DNA from: Effrenium voratum
Taxonomy: Eukaryota > Sar > Dinophyceae > Suessiales > Symbiodiniaceae
Assembly (NCBI GenBank): GCA_963377175.1
Contig: CAUJNA010002112.1
Span: forward strand, 1,435,497-1,499,496
DNA length: 64,000 nucleotides
Direction of reading: 5' to 3'
The notes beneath the pieces are model-generated. The model did not search any database, was not told the origin of the DNA, and saw only the letters and a program-made list of their open reading frames with translations. This document shows positions 10,372 to 23,225 of this stretch, piece by piece (positions within the stretch are counted from its first letter, which is position 1; each line of letters starts with the position of its first letter). Position numbers and translations under genes: made by a program.

Positions 10372-13300
10372 CTGTTGGGGAGCACAAAAACGATCAGCCT
10401 CGCAATATTCAGAGAAATGTCAGGTTCACACTTCATGAGTCATTGCGGAGGCTGTGTTTTAGAAAGGTGGTATATGGAGGCTGATCAAAAGGTCCTTTAC
10501 ATGGGATGACCATGGGGAAGACCAGTACAAAAATGATACTTGCCACTAAACTTACCACTAAATTGGAGAACTTATCCATGAGCATTTGGGGATCAACCCG
10601 CATATACCGAAAGAACTTTCATCACTTCTGCACCCGCATCTCCACCTAAAACCACAGCCCTCGCAAATGGACAAGCAACTAGTAGCGGTTCATGGCTCTT
10701 TCCTTGCGAACGCAGTGGCCGTAGTGGTGAGCGGAAAGTGCCAACGCCAGCTGATAGGCAGGTGAACTGCAAACTCAATGCCCAGGTATAACTCAATGAC
10801 AATCTGCTGGCACATGCTACAGGAAATCGGACAGCGAATTGCACTTGCCACCTGGGTGATGAGCGGGATTGAGACAGCAGAAACCTGGGACCGGATTGCC
10901 AATCAAACTAACTTGGTTGGTAAACTCCAAAAGCGAATGCTTGGTCAGCTTGTTGGAGCTGTTCTGACCGGACCTCCTGGCTTGCATTGACCCATCCTCA
11001 CTCTTTTGACTATGAACCATCTTCTCCAAACGAGTCAACATGAGGTCCTTCTTGTCTTCGGTTTAGCTTTCAGCCAGCTTCTTTTTGTGGGACAGTGTGC
11101 TGTTGGAAAACAGACCGCCAAAGAACGTGCAGGAATCTACCTAGGCGGTACCAGGGAACCGTGGCGTGTCCAGTCACAATGAAAAGCTCATGGCACCCAG
11201 CTGGTCGAACTCGCTGACTACGACTTTGTTTGTTCCATGTATTTCTGTAAAAAACAAGATAGCTGCAAGGCTGCGATCGCTTGGCGCGCACTGCGCATTC
11301 TGCTCCAACGACGCAGCACGGGCCTCGGAGGAAGTTCAAACATCGCACTGAGAGAGCCCCCTCTGAAGGCACAGCGCTGAGCGGCGGAGGAAAGCTGCTT
11401 GTCGCAATTGCACAAGCTTGGCAGGCCAAAACTTCCTCCCTGCATGCTGAAAATGACAAACACCATGGGAGTGGCGAGTGAGTCTAGTGAGCTGAAATGA
11501 TCCCCATCCAACCCAGAAATAAAAAGCATGACTCAATTCTTGCGAAATAGCATGTGATCATGCATGCCTGTCATCGACACTGTACCCAAGAACTGTACGC
11601 TGTGATATGTTCATGTGTAATCAGCTGGCGCACGCAAGGCCATGCCGACTGACTGTCTGTGTTGAAATCAACCACATGTACAGCATGAGTCTGTCATGTT
11701 ATTGGTCACGTAAAAATGTTTGCCTGTGCATCGGTCGGGTGACTTGTGTGCTTCATGTTGCAGGCACATCGACTTGTTTTGCAGCAAGTGTATCTAGGCG
11801 CACTGACAACATTCCTGAACCAGAATCCGGGATCTCTTAGCAGAGGACTTCCATGAGTAAGCTCGGTTTACCTCAGGGGGTCTTGTCATATTTCGCACAA
11901 TTTGGTCTGACTGCACGGGATCCTGTGTTGTTTTATGCTTCATTGTCAGCTGTGTCCATCACAGTGCGAGCCAATCTATCATGTGCATCCGAGCATGCAT
12001 CCTGCTGCTTTGTCACACTGCTATGTCGATTCTTGCATGCTGTGGTATCTGCCCGCCATCATTTTGTGTATGCAATGAAATATACAATGTGAACGCGTTT
12101 CTCTATCGTACGCTGCACGCATCGTTTGTATCTCTCTTGGTATGTTGGTACGGCCCCACGCCTCTCCCAAGTTTGTGCGCCTGTCACGTGCCCATTTCAA
12201 ACACCTTGGCCAGGTGCACTGGCTGATATTTGTCTTGCGCTCTCACGTCGACAAGCTGCAATGGGGCGGATGGAACAGAAACATGAGACAAGATGCGTTA
12301 TATGATTTGGGATTTGATCAATACGATCTGCTAATTAAGCTTCTTGCCTTCCTTTTCGAAGTGAGACACGAAGGCGTGGTCAGGCAAACGTTGGCCCTTA
12401 CCCCATCGCCTCGTGGTGCTCCATTCGGCGCAGGACCAAGTGGGACAATCTGATCGGCAAATCAACTCTTGCCCTCGTTGTATGCTTTCCAAAGCAGCTA
12501 ACAGTGCAAACCATGGCCGCAATAGTCAGCAATAGTCAGCAGCTCTCTTTTTGACAGAACCTTTGAACCACCTGGCACCTGGCACTAAGCATCAGTGCAG
12601 CTGGCCTTCAACGGGGGCCTCGCGACAGAAAGTTGCATCCAAAATGGACCCACCTTCGGGGCCTGGAGCTTGCGCGAGCCCTAACCGTGTGCCTCAAGCG
12701 GTGCCTCAAGCGGTGCCTCATCAGCTTCAGGGGGCCGGTCATCGCTGTGCGACCCGCAAAGTATGAAGCTAATCAGCAACAGGAAGCCAAGCATGCCTTG
12801 TGAACCAAGTGGGGCATATGCACCCCATCCACATTCCGGTCAGCATCTTTTGTCAGGCATTGTGGAGTCATATGCTAGGTTCAAACGACACAGGACCGGT
12901 CTGCAAGCTGTTGACAACGAGACCAGCAAACGCGCTTTGATATATGCCAAGTCATCCTGAATAGCAGTATCTGGCAACACTGCGAATATTCCACCTTTAA
13001 TTATGTTCAAACTGCACACTGCAACCCAAAACAAAACATGAATGAATGATATAGTTGTGCAGCCAAATGCCTTGCCAAGTTGCCAGAATGACAAAATGGG
13101 AGCCTTCGTTCAGCAGGGCAGGCAGCCGTAACAAAGGAGTGGGTGAACAAGGGCCTGCCACTGAACAGAAGGCCCAACCAGCAACCCATGAGTCTCCGCT
13201 CCCTGCGACCGAAAGGCATCCAATGTCTCGTCAAGGCCATGGCACGCCCACAGGAGGCGGTCTGGGTTTCGGGAAGGGCACAAACGGAGTCGGGGAAAAC

Positions 13301-13839
13301 CTGGACGGGGAAGGATCCAGTGTGAGTTAGGGGGTGGTGGGTCAAGCAATTACCCCTCACTCAAATCATCAAAGTCCTCACCCATCACCCCGCACCTGGA
13401 CAGGCGCTCCATGACGAAGCGACATGGCGGGATCATGGTGGTCCGGTGGCGGGGCTTCTCCAGCTTCCTTGGCGTGGCTCTCAGTAAATCCTGAGATTTC
13501 GAATCCGCCCAAACCAGTAGGACTGTATGGAAAAAAGGTCCCCAAAAAAGATGTATGCACTACTGCACTGTTGATGCAGGTCTGCAGGCATTCACAATTA
13601 GTTGGCTGGTTTCCACTTCAGGGGCAGAGGGCAATGTCGTCGCTGAATTCACAAGGCCTGGGCCTGGTCGATTTGGATGCTTTGTCCAACCAACCCAAAC
13701 AAAATCGACAACCCTTTCAGCTTTTCGTGGCAGTGCCATTTTGGGTGTTGACCAATGTGACAGGTACTATTTTGGCGGGGTGCGGATTTATTTTGGGAAT
13801 TTTTTTCGTTTTTTTTTGGGATTTTTTTTCGTTTTTCGT
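10372..13839. other. No supportable gene
   Basis: About 3.5 kb of mixed sequence. Minor features are a perfect 10-bp doublet 'aatagtcagc' near 12521-12540 and 'gcctcaagcggt' doublets at about 12690-12720. Frames up to 186 aa exist but appear equally on opposing strands. T-rich runs at 13790-13835 lead into the repeat array that follows. Confidence 0.5.
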
Positions 13840-15585
13840 CCGGGCCAGCAAAATGTTGTATTTTACAGCATTTTCTCGCGAAATTGACGCATTTACACTA
13901 GCTCGTCAACATCCCCAGCATCGTTTTCAACATCCCCCGCATGTCCGACCAACATCCCTAGCATCACCAACAAATCGTGGGTAACAAAATCCAAAAATGT
14001 AGCTGGCGGGTTGACGGGGTCAAAACAATAACGCTTCAAACAGGAGGGCATTTCAATCCCAGCAAAAAAATACAAAAAAAAACAACTAAGAAAAACAGAG
14101 CGGGGTAGTGATGATTCGAACAGGGGTGCAATTAAATCTCTGCAAAAAGTCTAAAAAGTAGCGGGGGGGTTGGGGGGGGGCGGCAGCCCCCCCATGATGT
14201 TCGAAGAATTGATGATTCAATTAGGGGTGCAATTAATTAAATCTCTGTAGAAAATCTAAAACGTAGCGGGGGGGCGGCAGCCCCCCCATGATGTCGGAAG
14301 AAGTGGTGATTCAAGTAGGGATGCAATGATTCAAGAAAGGGTGTGATAGAATTTAAAAGGCAGCGGTAAGGTTGGCGGGGGTGGCTTCCCCTATGATGTT
14401 CGAAGAAATGCATACATACAGACATACACGGACTACACAGATTACCTAAAATGTCGTATTTTGCAGCATTTTCTCGCGAAATTGGACGCTCGAAAAAGTG
14501 ATAATTCAAACAGGGGTGCAATTCAATCTCTGCCGGGCCAGTAAAGTGTCGTATTTTACAGCATGTTCTCGCGAAATATACCCCGCATGTCCCACCAACA
14601 TCCCTAGCATCACCCACAAATCGTGTGACGGGGTCAAAGAAATGATGATTCAAGTAGGAGGGCATGTCAATCCCTGTAAAAAAATATAAAAAGTAGCGGG
14701 GGGGTTGGGGGGGGCGGCAGCCCCCCCCACGATGTTGTTTGCAGAAGTGATGATTTGAATAGGGGTGCAATTAAATCTCTGCAAAAAGTCTAAAAAGTAG
14801 CGGGGGGGTTGGGGGGGGCGGCAGCCCCCCCATGATGTTCGAAGAATTGATGATTCAATTAGGGGTGCAATTAATTAAATCTCTGTAGAAAATCTAAAAC
14901 GTAGCGGGGGGGCGGCAGCCCCCCCATGATGTCGGAAGAAGTGGTGATTCAAGTAGGGGTGCAATGATTCAAGAAAGGGTGTGATAGTGTTCGAAGAAAT
15001 GCATACATACAGACATACACGGACTACACAGATTACCTAAAATGTCGTATTTTGCAGCATTTTCTCGCGAAATTGGACGCTCGAAAAAGTGATAATTCAA
15101 ACAGGGGTGCAATTCAATCTCTGCCGGGCCAGTAAAGTGTAGCATGTTCTCGCGAAATTGACACATTTTACACTAGCCCGTCAACATCCCCCGCATGTCC
15201 CACCAACATCCCTAGCATCACCCACAAATCGTGTGACGGGGTCAAAGAAATGATGATAGGAGGGCATTCAAAAAAGTAGCGGGGGGGTTGGGGGGGGCTG
15301 CCCCCCCCACGATGTTGTTTGCAGAAGTGATGATTTGAATAGGGGTGCAATTAAATCTCTGCAAAAAGTCTAAAAAGTAGCGGGGGGGTTGGGGGGGGCG
15401 GCAGCCCCCCCCATGATGGTCGAAGAATTGATGATTCAACTAGGGGTGCAACCCCCCCATGATGTTCGAAGAATTGATGATTCAACTAGGGGTGCAACTA
15501 ATTAAATCTCTGCAGAAAATCTAAAACGTAGCGGGGGGGTTGGGGGGGGCGGCAGCCCCCCCCATGATGTCGGAAAAACGCCACC
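13840..15585. repeat. Segmental tandem array, ~0.6-kb period, G/C hairpins
   Basis: Blocks recur in order. One begins 'gtgatgattTgaataggggtg' (about 14110, 14746, 15328). One begins 'ttcgaagaaatgcatacata' (14399, 14990). One begins 'gcatgtcccaccaacatccc' (about 14584, 15191, with a related copy near 13936). Copy 2 lacks 48 bp present in copy 1 (about 14350-14396). Embedded in every copy are G-run/C-run inverted repeats of the form GGGGGGC-GGCA-GCCCCCC (for example 14268-14287 and 14906-14925). A second palindromic word is TTTCTCGCGAAA. The copies are very similar, so the duplication is recent. Open frames across it on the minus strand are repeats of the same 20-30 residues and not evidence of a gene. 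Confidence 0.85.
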
Positions 15586-15654
15586 TGCCGAAGAGGAACT
15601 GGGAATGCAGAGGATGCGAAAAGCCAAAAAGCCACCAAAAGCCGCATAAACGAG

Positions 15655-15955
15655 CAAAAAGCCTAGAAGCTTAGAAGCCGAGAAGTCAAGAAGCCGAGAA
15701 GCCGAAAAGCCAAGAAGCCAAGAAGCCAAGAAGCCAAGAAGCCAAGAAGCCAAAAAGCCAAGAAGCCCAGAAGCCGAGAAGCCGAGAAGCCAAGAAGCCA
15801 GGAAGCCGAAAAGCCAAGAAGCCGAAAAGCCGAAAAGCCAAGAAGCCAAGAAGCCGAGAAGCCGAGAAGCCGAGAAGCCAAGAAGCCAAGAAGCCAAGAA
15901 GCCGAGAAGCCAAGAAGCCAAGAAGCCAAGAAGCCAAGAAGCCAAGAAGCCAGAA
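15655..15955. repeat. Minisatellite, 9-10-bp unit agaagccaag/agaagccgag
   Basis: About 30 head-to-tail units of 'agaagccRag' with A/G alternation at one position and occasional 'aaaagcc' variants. Minus-strand frames read as Leu/Ala/Ser/Trp/Gly-rich repeats in all frames, which is a consequence of the unit and not a protein. Confidence 0.95.
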
Positions 15956-17379
15956 GCGAAAAAAATTCCCAAAAAAAAACGAAAAAAATTCCTAAAATAA
16001 ATACCCCTCCATTTTGGCGACTCGCCCCATTGTTTGTTGGAAAATCAATATTAAACCATTTCCCTTGTGGAAAGTGCGGGAGATTCCAAGAAACGCCACT
16101 CATTCACAACAACCACAACCACAACCACAGCCAGAATCGACTCGTGTTCTTTCTTATGTTCCCGGAACATCCTTCACAAGGGAGTCCTAATTACATAGAT
16201 GACACCAATCAGCCCTCGAGCGTGGTCATCCCACATGCACCAAAAATCAGTGGCCACATCGCCCAATTTGTTGGGATGCCTCAAAGTACAAAAAGCCTTG
16301 GCATGTGCCGCTACTCTGGGATCCACGCGTCGCCACTCCCCAGCACACAACGCCCACCCCACGCCCTTCGCCCCAAAAAGAAGAAAGACTTGGCTCAGCG
16401 TCTTGGTGGGCTTCGGAAAGGAGACCTCACGGCGGCCAAGGCGCAATCACACCACAATTTGGCTGCCTGAATCTGGGTCTGACCAATTCATTGCGTTTGG
16501 TCGGGAAACCTCCCTGAAGCCGGAATCTCAAACCGGTACCTTCGATTGACCAATGGTTGATTGCTTCACATTGGCCTACACATTGGAATCCTCCTGAATG
16601 GTTGGTAGTAACCGTTGCGAATGTTTCATCCTGAGGCGGCCTCGACACATCTCATAAACACACACACACACAAACACACAGGAGTACAAGAACTTGCAAA
16701 CCTCAAGCGCCATGCAAGTCCTAGCAGTCAAAGAGCTTTGCCCAAATAGCAACACAACGGCAAGACAGAAGCGGACTCTGCGTCCTCTGACTCTTCCTTT
16801 CGTTGTCCCTGCGTGAGTTTTGGAGCTTCAGGCTTCACATTTTCTGTTGTGGTCGCTGTGCATATGTTTAGTGCCTGCTCCAAAACGTGCTTCAATGAGT
16901 TGGGGGGATGAGTCTGGCATCTAGCATTGCTGGCTGGGTTGGGCTGCAGCAAGCCAATTCCATTCCTGCAGCTTTTGTTGTTCTGCTGGCTCTCAGGAAG
17001 GTACAAGTGAGAAGGGGACGGCCTTTTAACTACAAACAAACCAAGAAGTGGACACATGGCGGATTTCCAAACACCGGTGGACTGACTCCTCGAAGCTTGT
17101 TAAGTAGCAAACGCGCCCGACGCATGAGTTCGGCCTGCGCAAAGCCATGTCAACACATCCCTTGCTAGTGTTTGCGGCTCTTGCTTTTAGAAGGCCATAA
17201 AGATGTATGAGCGATCACGTCAGTCAGCTTACACCAAACAAAAGGTGGAGGTAATGGGCTCTGGGGGTGCTTCACAACGACGTAGCCTGTCGAACGATCG
17301 AATTGAGGACTCTGTGCGCCTTTAAGGGGACGTGAATACCGAACAAACCCAGAGAGTAGGCGATCTCCGCGCAGCTCTT
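15956..17379. other. No supportable gene; short (CA)n at 16657-16680
   Basis: Mixed sequence with CCACAA steps near 16110 and a (CA)n run at about 16657-16680. A 90-aa minus frame and a 146-aa plus frame overlap at 16.0-16.5 kb without recognisable domains. Later exons of the Mei2-like gene (minus strand, below 17380) might lie here, but I could not identify one. Confidence 0.5.
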
Positions 17380-17499
17380 CATGTGAGCCAGGTAAGCCTG
17401 AGTTGTTCTGCCCTCCGGAGCACGCCTGCCTCCACGCCATTTTGAAGCAAGATGGGTTTGCACTCCTTGGGAATGGACTTGTGCATGATGCTGCAATTC
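17380..17499 (-). CDS. Mei2-like RRM protein, exon C
   Basis: Third visible exon of a minus-strand gene. Its acceptor is ...TGGCATCCAAG (AG at 17501-17500), and its first base completes the AG|G Arg codon left open by exon B. It reads R-NCSIMHKSIPKECKPILLQN-GV. Mei2-like RRMs characteristically continue after the RRM with R-N-S-x-V-M-H ... P-x-x-(Y/F)-K-P-x-L-(F)-x-x-G, and this exon follows that pattern residue for residue in spacing. The 3' end is uncertain. GC donors are possible after the codons for VEA (about 17430) or near 17395, and without splicing the frame ends about 17379. Mei2-like proteins bind RNA and act in meiosis and differentiation in fungi and plants; the dinoflagellate role is unknown. 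Confidence 0.55.
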
Positions 17500-17589
17500 C
17501 TTGGATGCCAGGGAAACAGGCAGGATATGCCTGTATAACCCAGCCGTGCGAAACGAAGGCCGCCAAGCTCAATCAGACGGGTCACCAGT

Positions 17590-19210
<1,621 letters not shown>

Positions 19211-19637
19211 GAACAAGAACCAGATGTCCGGTTACTACGCCAGCCAACGAGGCAGAGAAGTTCCAGAACCAGGCTTGTTGCCAAAACTAAGACGCCTTTT
19301 TGCACACTGGAACGCACACGTTGGTGAGGGGCGCGTTCGCTTGCTTCTTGTGTTCGATTGCGAGGGGCCATGTCAACACCAAGGAGGAAACGCAGAGTCT
19401 AACTTTACAGGCTCAGAAGCCGGGCTGCAAGTCCAGGCTTTTGTGTCAAAAGTGCAGCGAGTCTTGCAGAAACACAAACACAAGAACAAACAAAAAGAAA
19501 CAGACAAAAAACTACCGAACAAAAACAAACAAACGCCCTGAAGCAGCAGCAGCCGCCGCAGCAGCGCCAGCAACAGCTGGCCACCAACAAAACAACAAGA
19601 ATAGCAGCGAGGGTGTTAGAACGCTGCGCCAAGGTAC

Positions 19638-19862
19638 CTGTACTTGTGAATGAAGCTGTCCAGGCCCTGGGTCGTAGACCATTGCACGTTGAAACGGACT
19701 TCATCGTTGCAAGCGAGCGCGCTGACCAGCTGCTGCCCTGCCGCCGGAGAAACGCAATTCACGAAGCCATAGGCGAAACCTGGGCAGACCGCGTCCAAGA
19801 AGAGGAACCACACGCAAGCCAATGTGGGGGCGCGTAATCCGCCAACCCCTCCTGCTGTCAGC
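19638..19862 (-). CDS. Mei2-like RRM protein, exon B (RRM core)
   Basis: Middle exon, 225 nt. The acceptor is GTGAGTAG (AG at 19864-19863) and the donor AG|GTACCT (GT at 19637-19636). Residues include VWFLFLD, then FAYGFVNCVSPAAGQQLVSA, then NVQWSTTQGLDSFIHKYR. In Mei2-like C-terminal RRMs (RRM_2 family) the equivalent blocks are (D/Y)F.YLP.D, GYAFVNF.S...A, and V.WA..QGL...I..(F/Y)R, in this order. RNP1 is represented by AYGFVNCVS. The exon starts and ends in phase 2 and joins in frame to exon A and exon C. The segment between the exon start and VWFLFLD is longer and more Gly/Ala-rich than usual, so the protein is divergent. Confidence 0.6.
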
Positions 19863-20151
19863 CTACTCACACCGAGGAGGGGACCGGCGTGGTTTACAAC
19901 TGTTGAACTAGGCAACCCCGTGCGCTGCGCGGTCCTTGTTTTTTTCCACTTGGTTTTTGGGCCTTGTGGTGCGCGCGCGCGCCCCCGCTGCTATTTACAG
20001 TGTTTTGTTGCATTTGCGTTTCCGGGCTGGCTTGCGAGTTGTTCTTTTTCGGCTGGTCGTTCTGGGGGCCTCTGGGGGGCGCGCGCGTCCATGTGATTTG
20101 ACTCGGTTGGGGCCCTGCTGGGGCTCAAAAAGCTGACATTCCCGGCATCAT

Positions 20152-20400
20152 CTAGGATATGTTGATGGCTGCAGTGGGCAAAATGCCTAATCTAACCAAG
20201 CACGTCATAGCATATCATAGCACTGGATACGTTTCACAGAAGTAACGTGACATGACATGGTAAATGCTATGGCTGGAGTGGGCAACATGCATAACCTAAC
20301 AGGACATATCATAGCATAGGATACGTTTCACACACCATAAAATGGCATGACACGCTATAAAATGACATGAAATGGTATAACAAAGCGGCGTAGCCGGGTA
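20152..20400. repeat. Imperfect ~110-bp tandem doublet
   Basis: Two diverged units start near 20160 and 20268. Each holds 'gctgcagtgggcaaaatgc' or a variant, then 'catagcat..(a)ggatacgtttcaca', then 'tgacatgacatgg' or a variant. They are followed by degenerate 'ataaaatg(a/g)catgaca' words to about 20380. It lies inside intron 1 of the Mei2-like gene. Confidence 0.65.
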
Positions 20401-22009
20401 GAGGCCGCAGGCCCAAAAGGTTTGATGAATTTTCTGGCTCCCGTGATATCACGCTGGCGGCTGTGCATCAAAGGTTTAAACGAAGGGCGATTGGGGGCAT
20501 GCATGTGGCAAAAACAAACAAACAAATTGGAGGGTAGCCATGCCTTCAATCGTAAGATGTGCTTATGTCCGTAAGAGGGAAATACTGGGTGATGTCACGC
20601 TACGCGATAGTCTTGCCCTGGAAAGACAGGTGCTGTGAAATTGGAACTGTATGCAACATGCAGTGTTGGGGCCACGTGCTCAGGCATCTACAAAAGGGTG
20701 CAGAAGGTTACAAGTCAAAGCAAACAAGCAGAAGCACAAAAACCTGCAAAAAACACCGTTGTGCTGACCGGAGCCAGGCCAAAGATGATCAAATTATGTG
20801 TCTCCGTCACTGCCCTCACAACTTGGAACTTCAAGAAATCGCAACATGCAGAAACAGAAATCGTGTGGGGACGCCGTAGAAAGTCGAAAACTTGTACCCA
20901 GACTTGGCAGACATCTCATGAATTAGACTCAAACCTAGGCTGATTACTCGCCCTGCCGTTCCTCAACTGTTTTCAGAGGCGAGACAATAGTTGAAGACTG
21001 CATTTTGGCTTTGTCCTAACGGGCAAGTTGCTGATGTGGTTTCCGGCCGGCAGATAAATCGGAACGTAGACGAAGTCGAAGAAGCCACTTAGGCCCATGG
21101 CATCTAGGCAGTCCTGTCAGCAATGCAATACGGACATGTCTCTCTGCAAATCTGAATCGACCATCACTAAATATCTGTTTGTGCACTTAACGCGGTTCTG
21201 CAGTGCACGATACAGGGCAACAAGGCACTGCTTCCAGCATATAGTTGTTCTTTTCAGTATCGGATTGTGGCAAGTGGCACCGACACAATCGGATTGAACA
21301 CTTCAGAGAGCACCTCGTTCAAGTCGATTAGAAGTGAGAAAGCATAGTAAACGTGCACTTGGTCAGCTTACAGGTCGAGCCTGCGCAAGCCAAGTCAAAA
21401 GCCACCGGTGGAAGCCCCAGGCCCTAGATATGGCTGTACGACAAGAAAACAATGAGGCCTCTGATACAGTCTGCAAACTGGGTCTAGGACTTAGGTCAAT
21501 AAGAGAGTGGCGCTTCTCACTTCTTGCTCAATCATGCTTGCAGCTCCCATGAAACGACGAGCCGCGAAGCGGTGCTGTGTCCACTTAGCTGCATGGCCGG
21601 TTGAGGCAAAAGAGCTTGGAGTAGACCGCCAACATATTTGGTGCTGCGCATAAGTTGGAAAAAAGCCGTGGAGTGCTTAAGGCAGCCCGGTTTCGGGGTC
21701 ACAAGCGCCACGCAGAATTGACGCGTTCAGATTGGTGTCAAACACAACAAGCGCGCAATCTCTGAGTCCAGACATTGAGCAATGCGGTGTAAAGAAAATT
21801 GGCCTTCTCAGGTTGGCTCAACTCTGATGTCAAGAGCTGATGCTGAAAGAGGCACGCAGAATAGCCCTTTCAGATCATCCGAAGCGGAACAAGGACCCAA
21901 ACTCTGGCGCCAAACAACGAGCAATGTGCAGACTTCACCCTTTCGGTTTAGCCAAATCATGTGTTGAACAAAAGGTGCGATCTCTGGCCGGGATACATGT
22001 TCACACTCA
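20401..22009. other. Intronic sequence of the Mei2-like gene, nothing else seen
   Basis: Mixed composition with no repeats of note and only short frames. If the three-exon Mei2-like model holds, this is part of its 3.3-kb intron 1. The stretch 19863-20151 just below it is also intronic and carries a short GC alternation (about 19973-19983). Confidence 0.45.
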
Positions 22010-22290
22010 GGAAGTGGTCGGAAGTGTTTGGAAGTGGTCGGGAAGTAGTGGTCGGGAAGTGGACCAGAAGTGGGGTCGGAGAAGTGGGGTCGGAAGTGGT
22101 CGGGAAGTGGACGAGAAGTGAAATCGGGAAGTGGTCGAGAAGTGGACCAGAAGTGGGGTCGAGAAGTGAAATCGGGAAGTGGTCGAGAAGTGGTCGGAAG
22201 TGGCCGGGAATTGGTCGGGAAGTGGGGTCGGGAGTGGTCGGGAAGTGGTCGGAAGGGCACGAAGTGGTCGGAAGTGAGAAAGAGAGAGCA
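22010..22290. repeat. Degenerate ~10-11-bp tandem repeat (ggtcgggaagt)
   Basis: About 25 units of 'gtcgg(g)aagtg', with 'ccagaagtgg' and 'gagaagtg' variants, in intron 1. It grades into polypurine at about 22275. Frames through it are Gly/Ser/Lys-rich artefacts. Confidence 0.9.
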
Positions 22291-22674
22291 AAAGAAAGCG
22301 AGAGAGAGAGAGAGAAGGAGAGGGAGAGAGACAGAGAAACAGAAAGGGGATAAAACAAAAAAACAGAGAAGAAGAAAGAGAAAGAGCAAGAGCAAGAGAG
22401 CGAGAAACAGAAAGAAAGGGGGAGAGAGAGGGAGAGAAAGAGAAAGAAAAAGAGACAGAGAAAGAGAGGGGAGGGCGGGAGAGAAAGAGAAAGAGAAAGA
22501 GAAAGAGAGGTAGAGAGAGAGAGAGAGAGAGAACAAGAGAAAGATAAAGAGAAAGAAAAAGATAAAGACAAAAATAAAGAGAAAGATAAAGAGAAGAAGA
22601 AAGAGAACGAGAAAGAAAAAAATAAAGAGAAATACAAAGAAAAAGAGAAAGAGAAAGAGAGATAGAGGGAAAGT

Positions 22675-22757
<83 letters not shown>
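22275..22757. repeat. Polypurine tract ending in perfect (AG)n
   Basis: About 480 bp with almost no pyrimidines on the plus strand (GAGAAA, GAAAGA words). It ends in a pure (GA)n of about 80 bp at 22675-22757. On the minus strand this is a long polypyrimidine run within intron 1 of the Mei2-like gene. Such mirror-symmetric purine tracts can form triplex DNA (established for GA repeats). Confidence 0.95.
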
Positions 22758-22759
<2 letters not shown>

Positions 22760-23139
22760 AGAGAGCCAGCGAGCTAAGCACTGAAGGTTACGAAACGTAA
22801 GAAACCTTACAGCACGTCAGCTTGCCGAATGTTCGGCTGAAGTCGGAGTCCCAATTACTGAAGTGCAAATGAGCTCACAAAGGAGATAGTCTTCTATGGT
22901 GTTTGAGTATCTGGAGGCATCGAGGCTCTCGTTTCTGGCTCTCTGAGATTCGATGTGACCTGTCTTGGTTACTGGTGGCAGAGCAGCTGCCCGGCTGCGC
23001 CTTGAACAAAGACTTCGGAGAGACTGGCCACTGACTTCCCATAATTCTGAATCTTCCCACCCGGAAACGCAGCTTTGGTTCATTAAGCGCTCCTTTTTGC
23101 GGGCTGAACTCTGGCCAAGTGGTTTCAAGGTTGGCTTGC

Positions 23140-23225
23140 CTGTCCTTCAGCATTTGCCCGTTGAAGTCCTGTGGCAGCCCGCAGAGGCGGAGACTCGTGC
23201 GGGTCTCCAAGTCACTCATCAGCTC
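23140..23225 (-). CDS. Mei2-like RRM protein, exon A (RRM start)
   Basis: An 86-nt minus exon. The acceptor is ...TTACTCTCACCAG (AG at 23227-23226) and the donor is a non-canonical AG|GCAAGCC (GC at 23139-23138). It reads ELMSDLETR then TSLRLCGLPQDFNGQMLKD. In Mei2-like RRMs the first strand and helix read T-T-(L/V)-M-(L/I)-R-N-(I/L)-P-x-x-(Y/F)-x-x-x-x-L-L; here the T-S-L-R-L-x-x-L-P-x-x-F-x-x-x-M-L spacing fits, with Cys-Gly in place of Arg-Asn. The open codon (AG) is completed in phase by exon B after a 3,277-bp intron. GC donors are well known in dinoflagellate introns. 5' exons were not identified. Confidence 0.5.

Noticed and set aside
15502..16103. Minus frames with repeated Leu-Ala-Ser-Trp-Leu-Leu-Gly, resembling a membrane repeat protein
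   Set aside because: A direct translation of the 9-10-bp minisatellite, open in several frames with equal quality.
21808..22637. Ser/Phe/Leu-rich minus frames and Glu/Lys/Arg-rich plus frames
   Set aside because: Artefacts of the polypurine tract.
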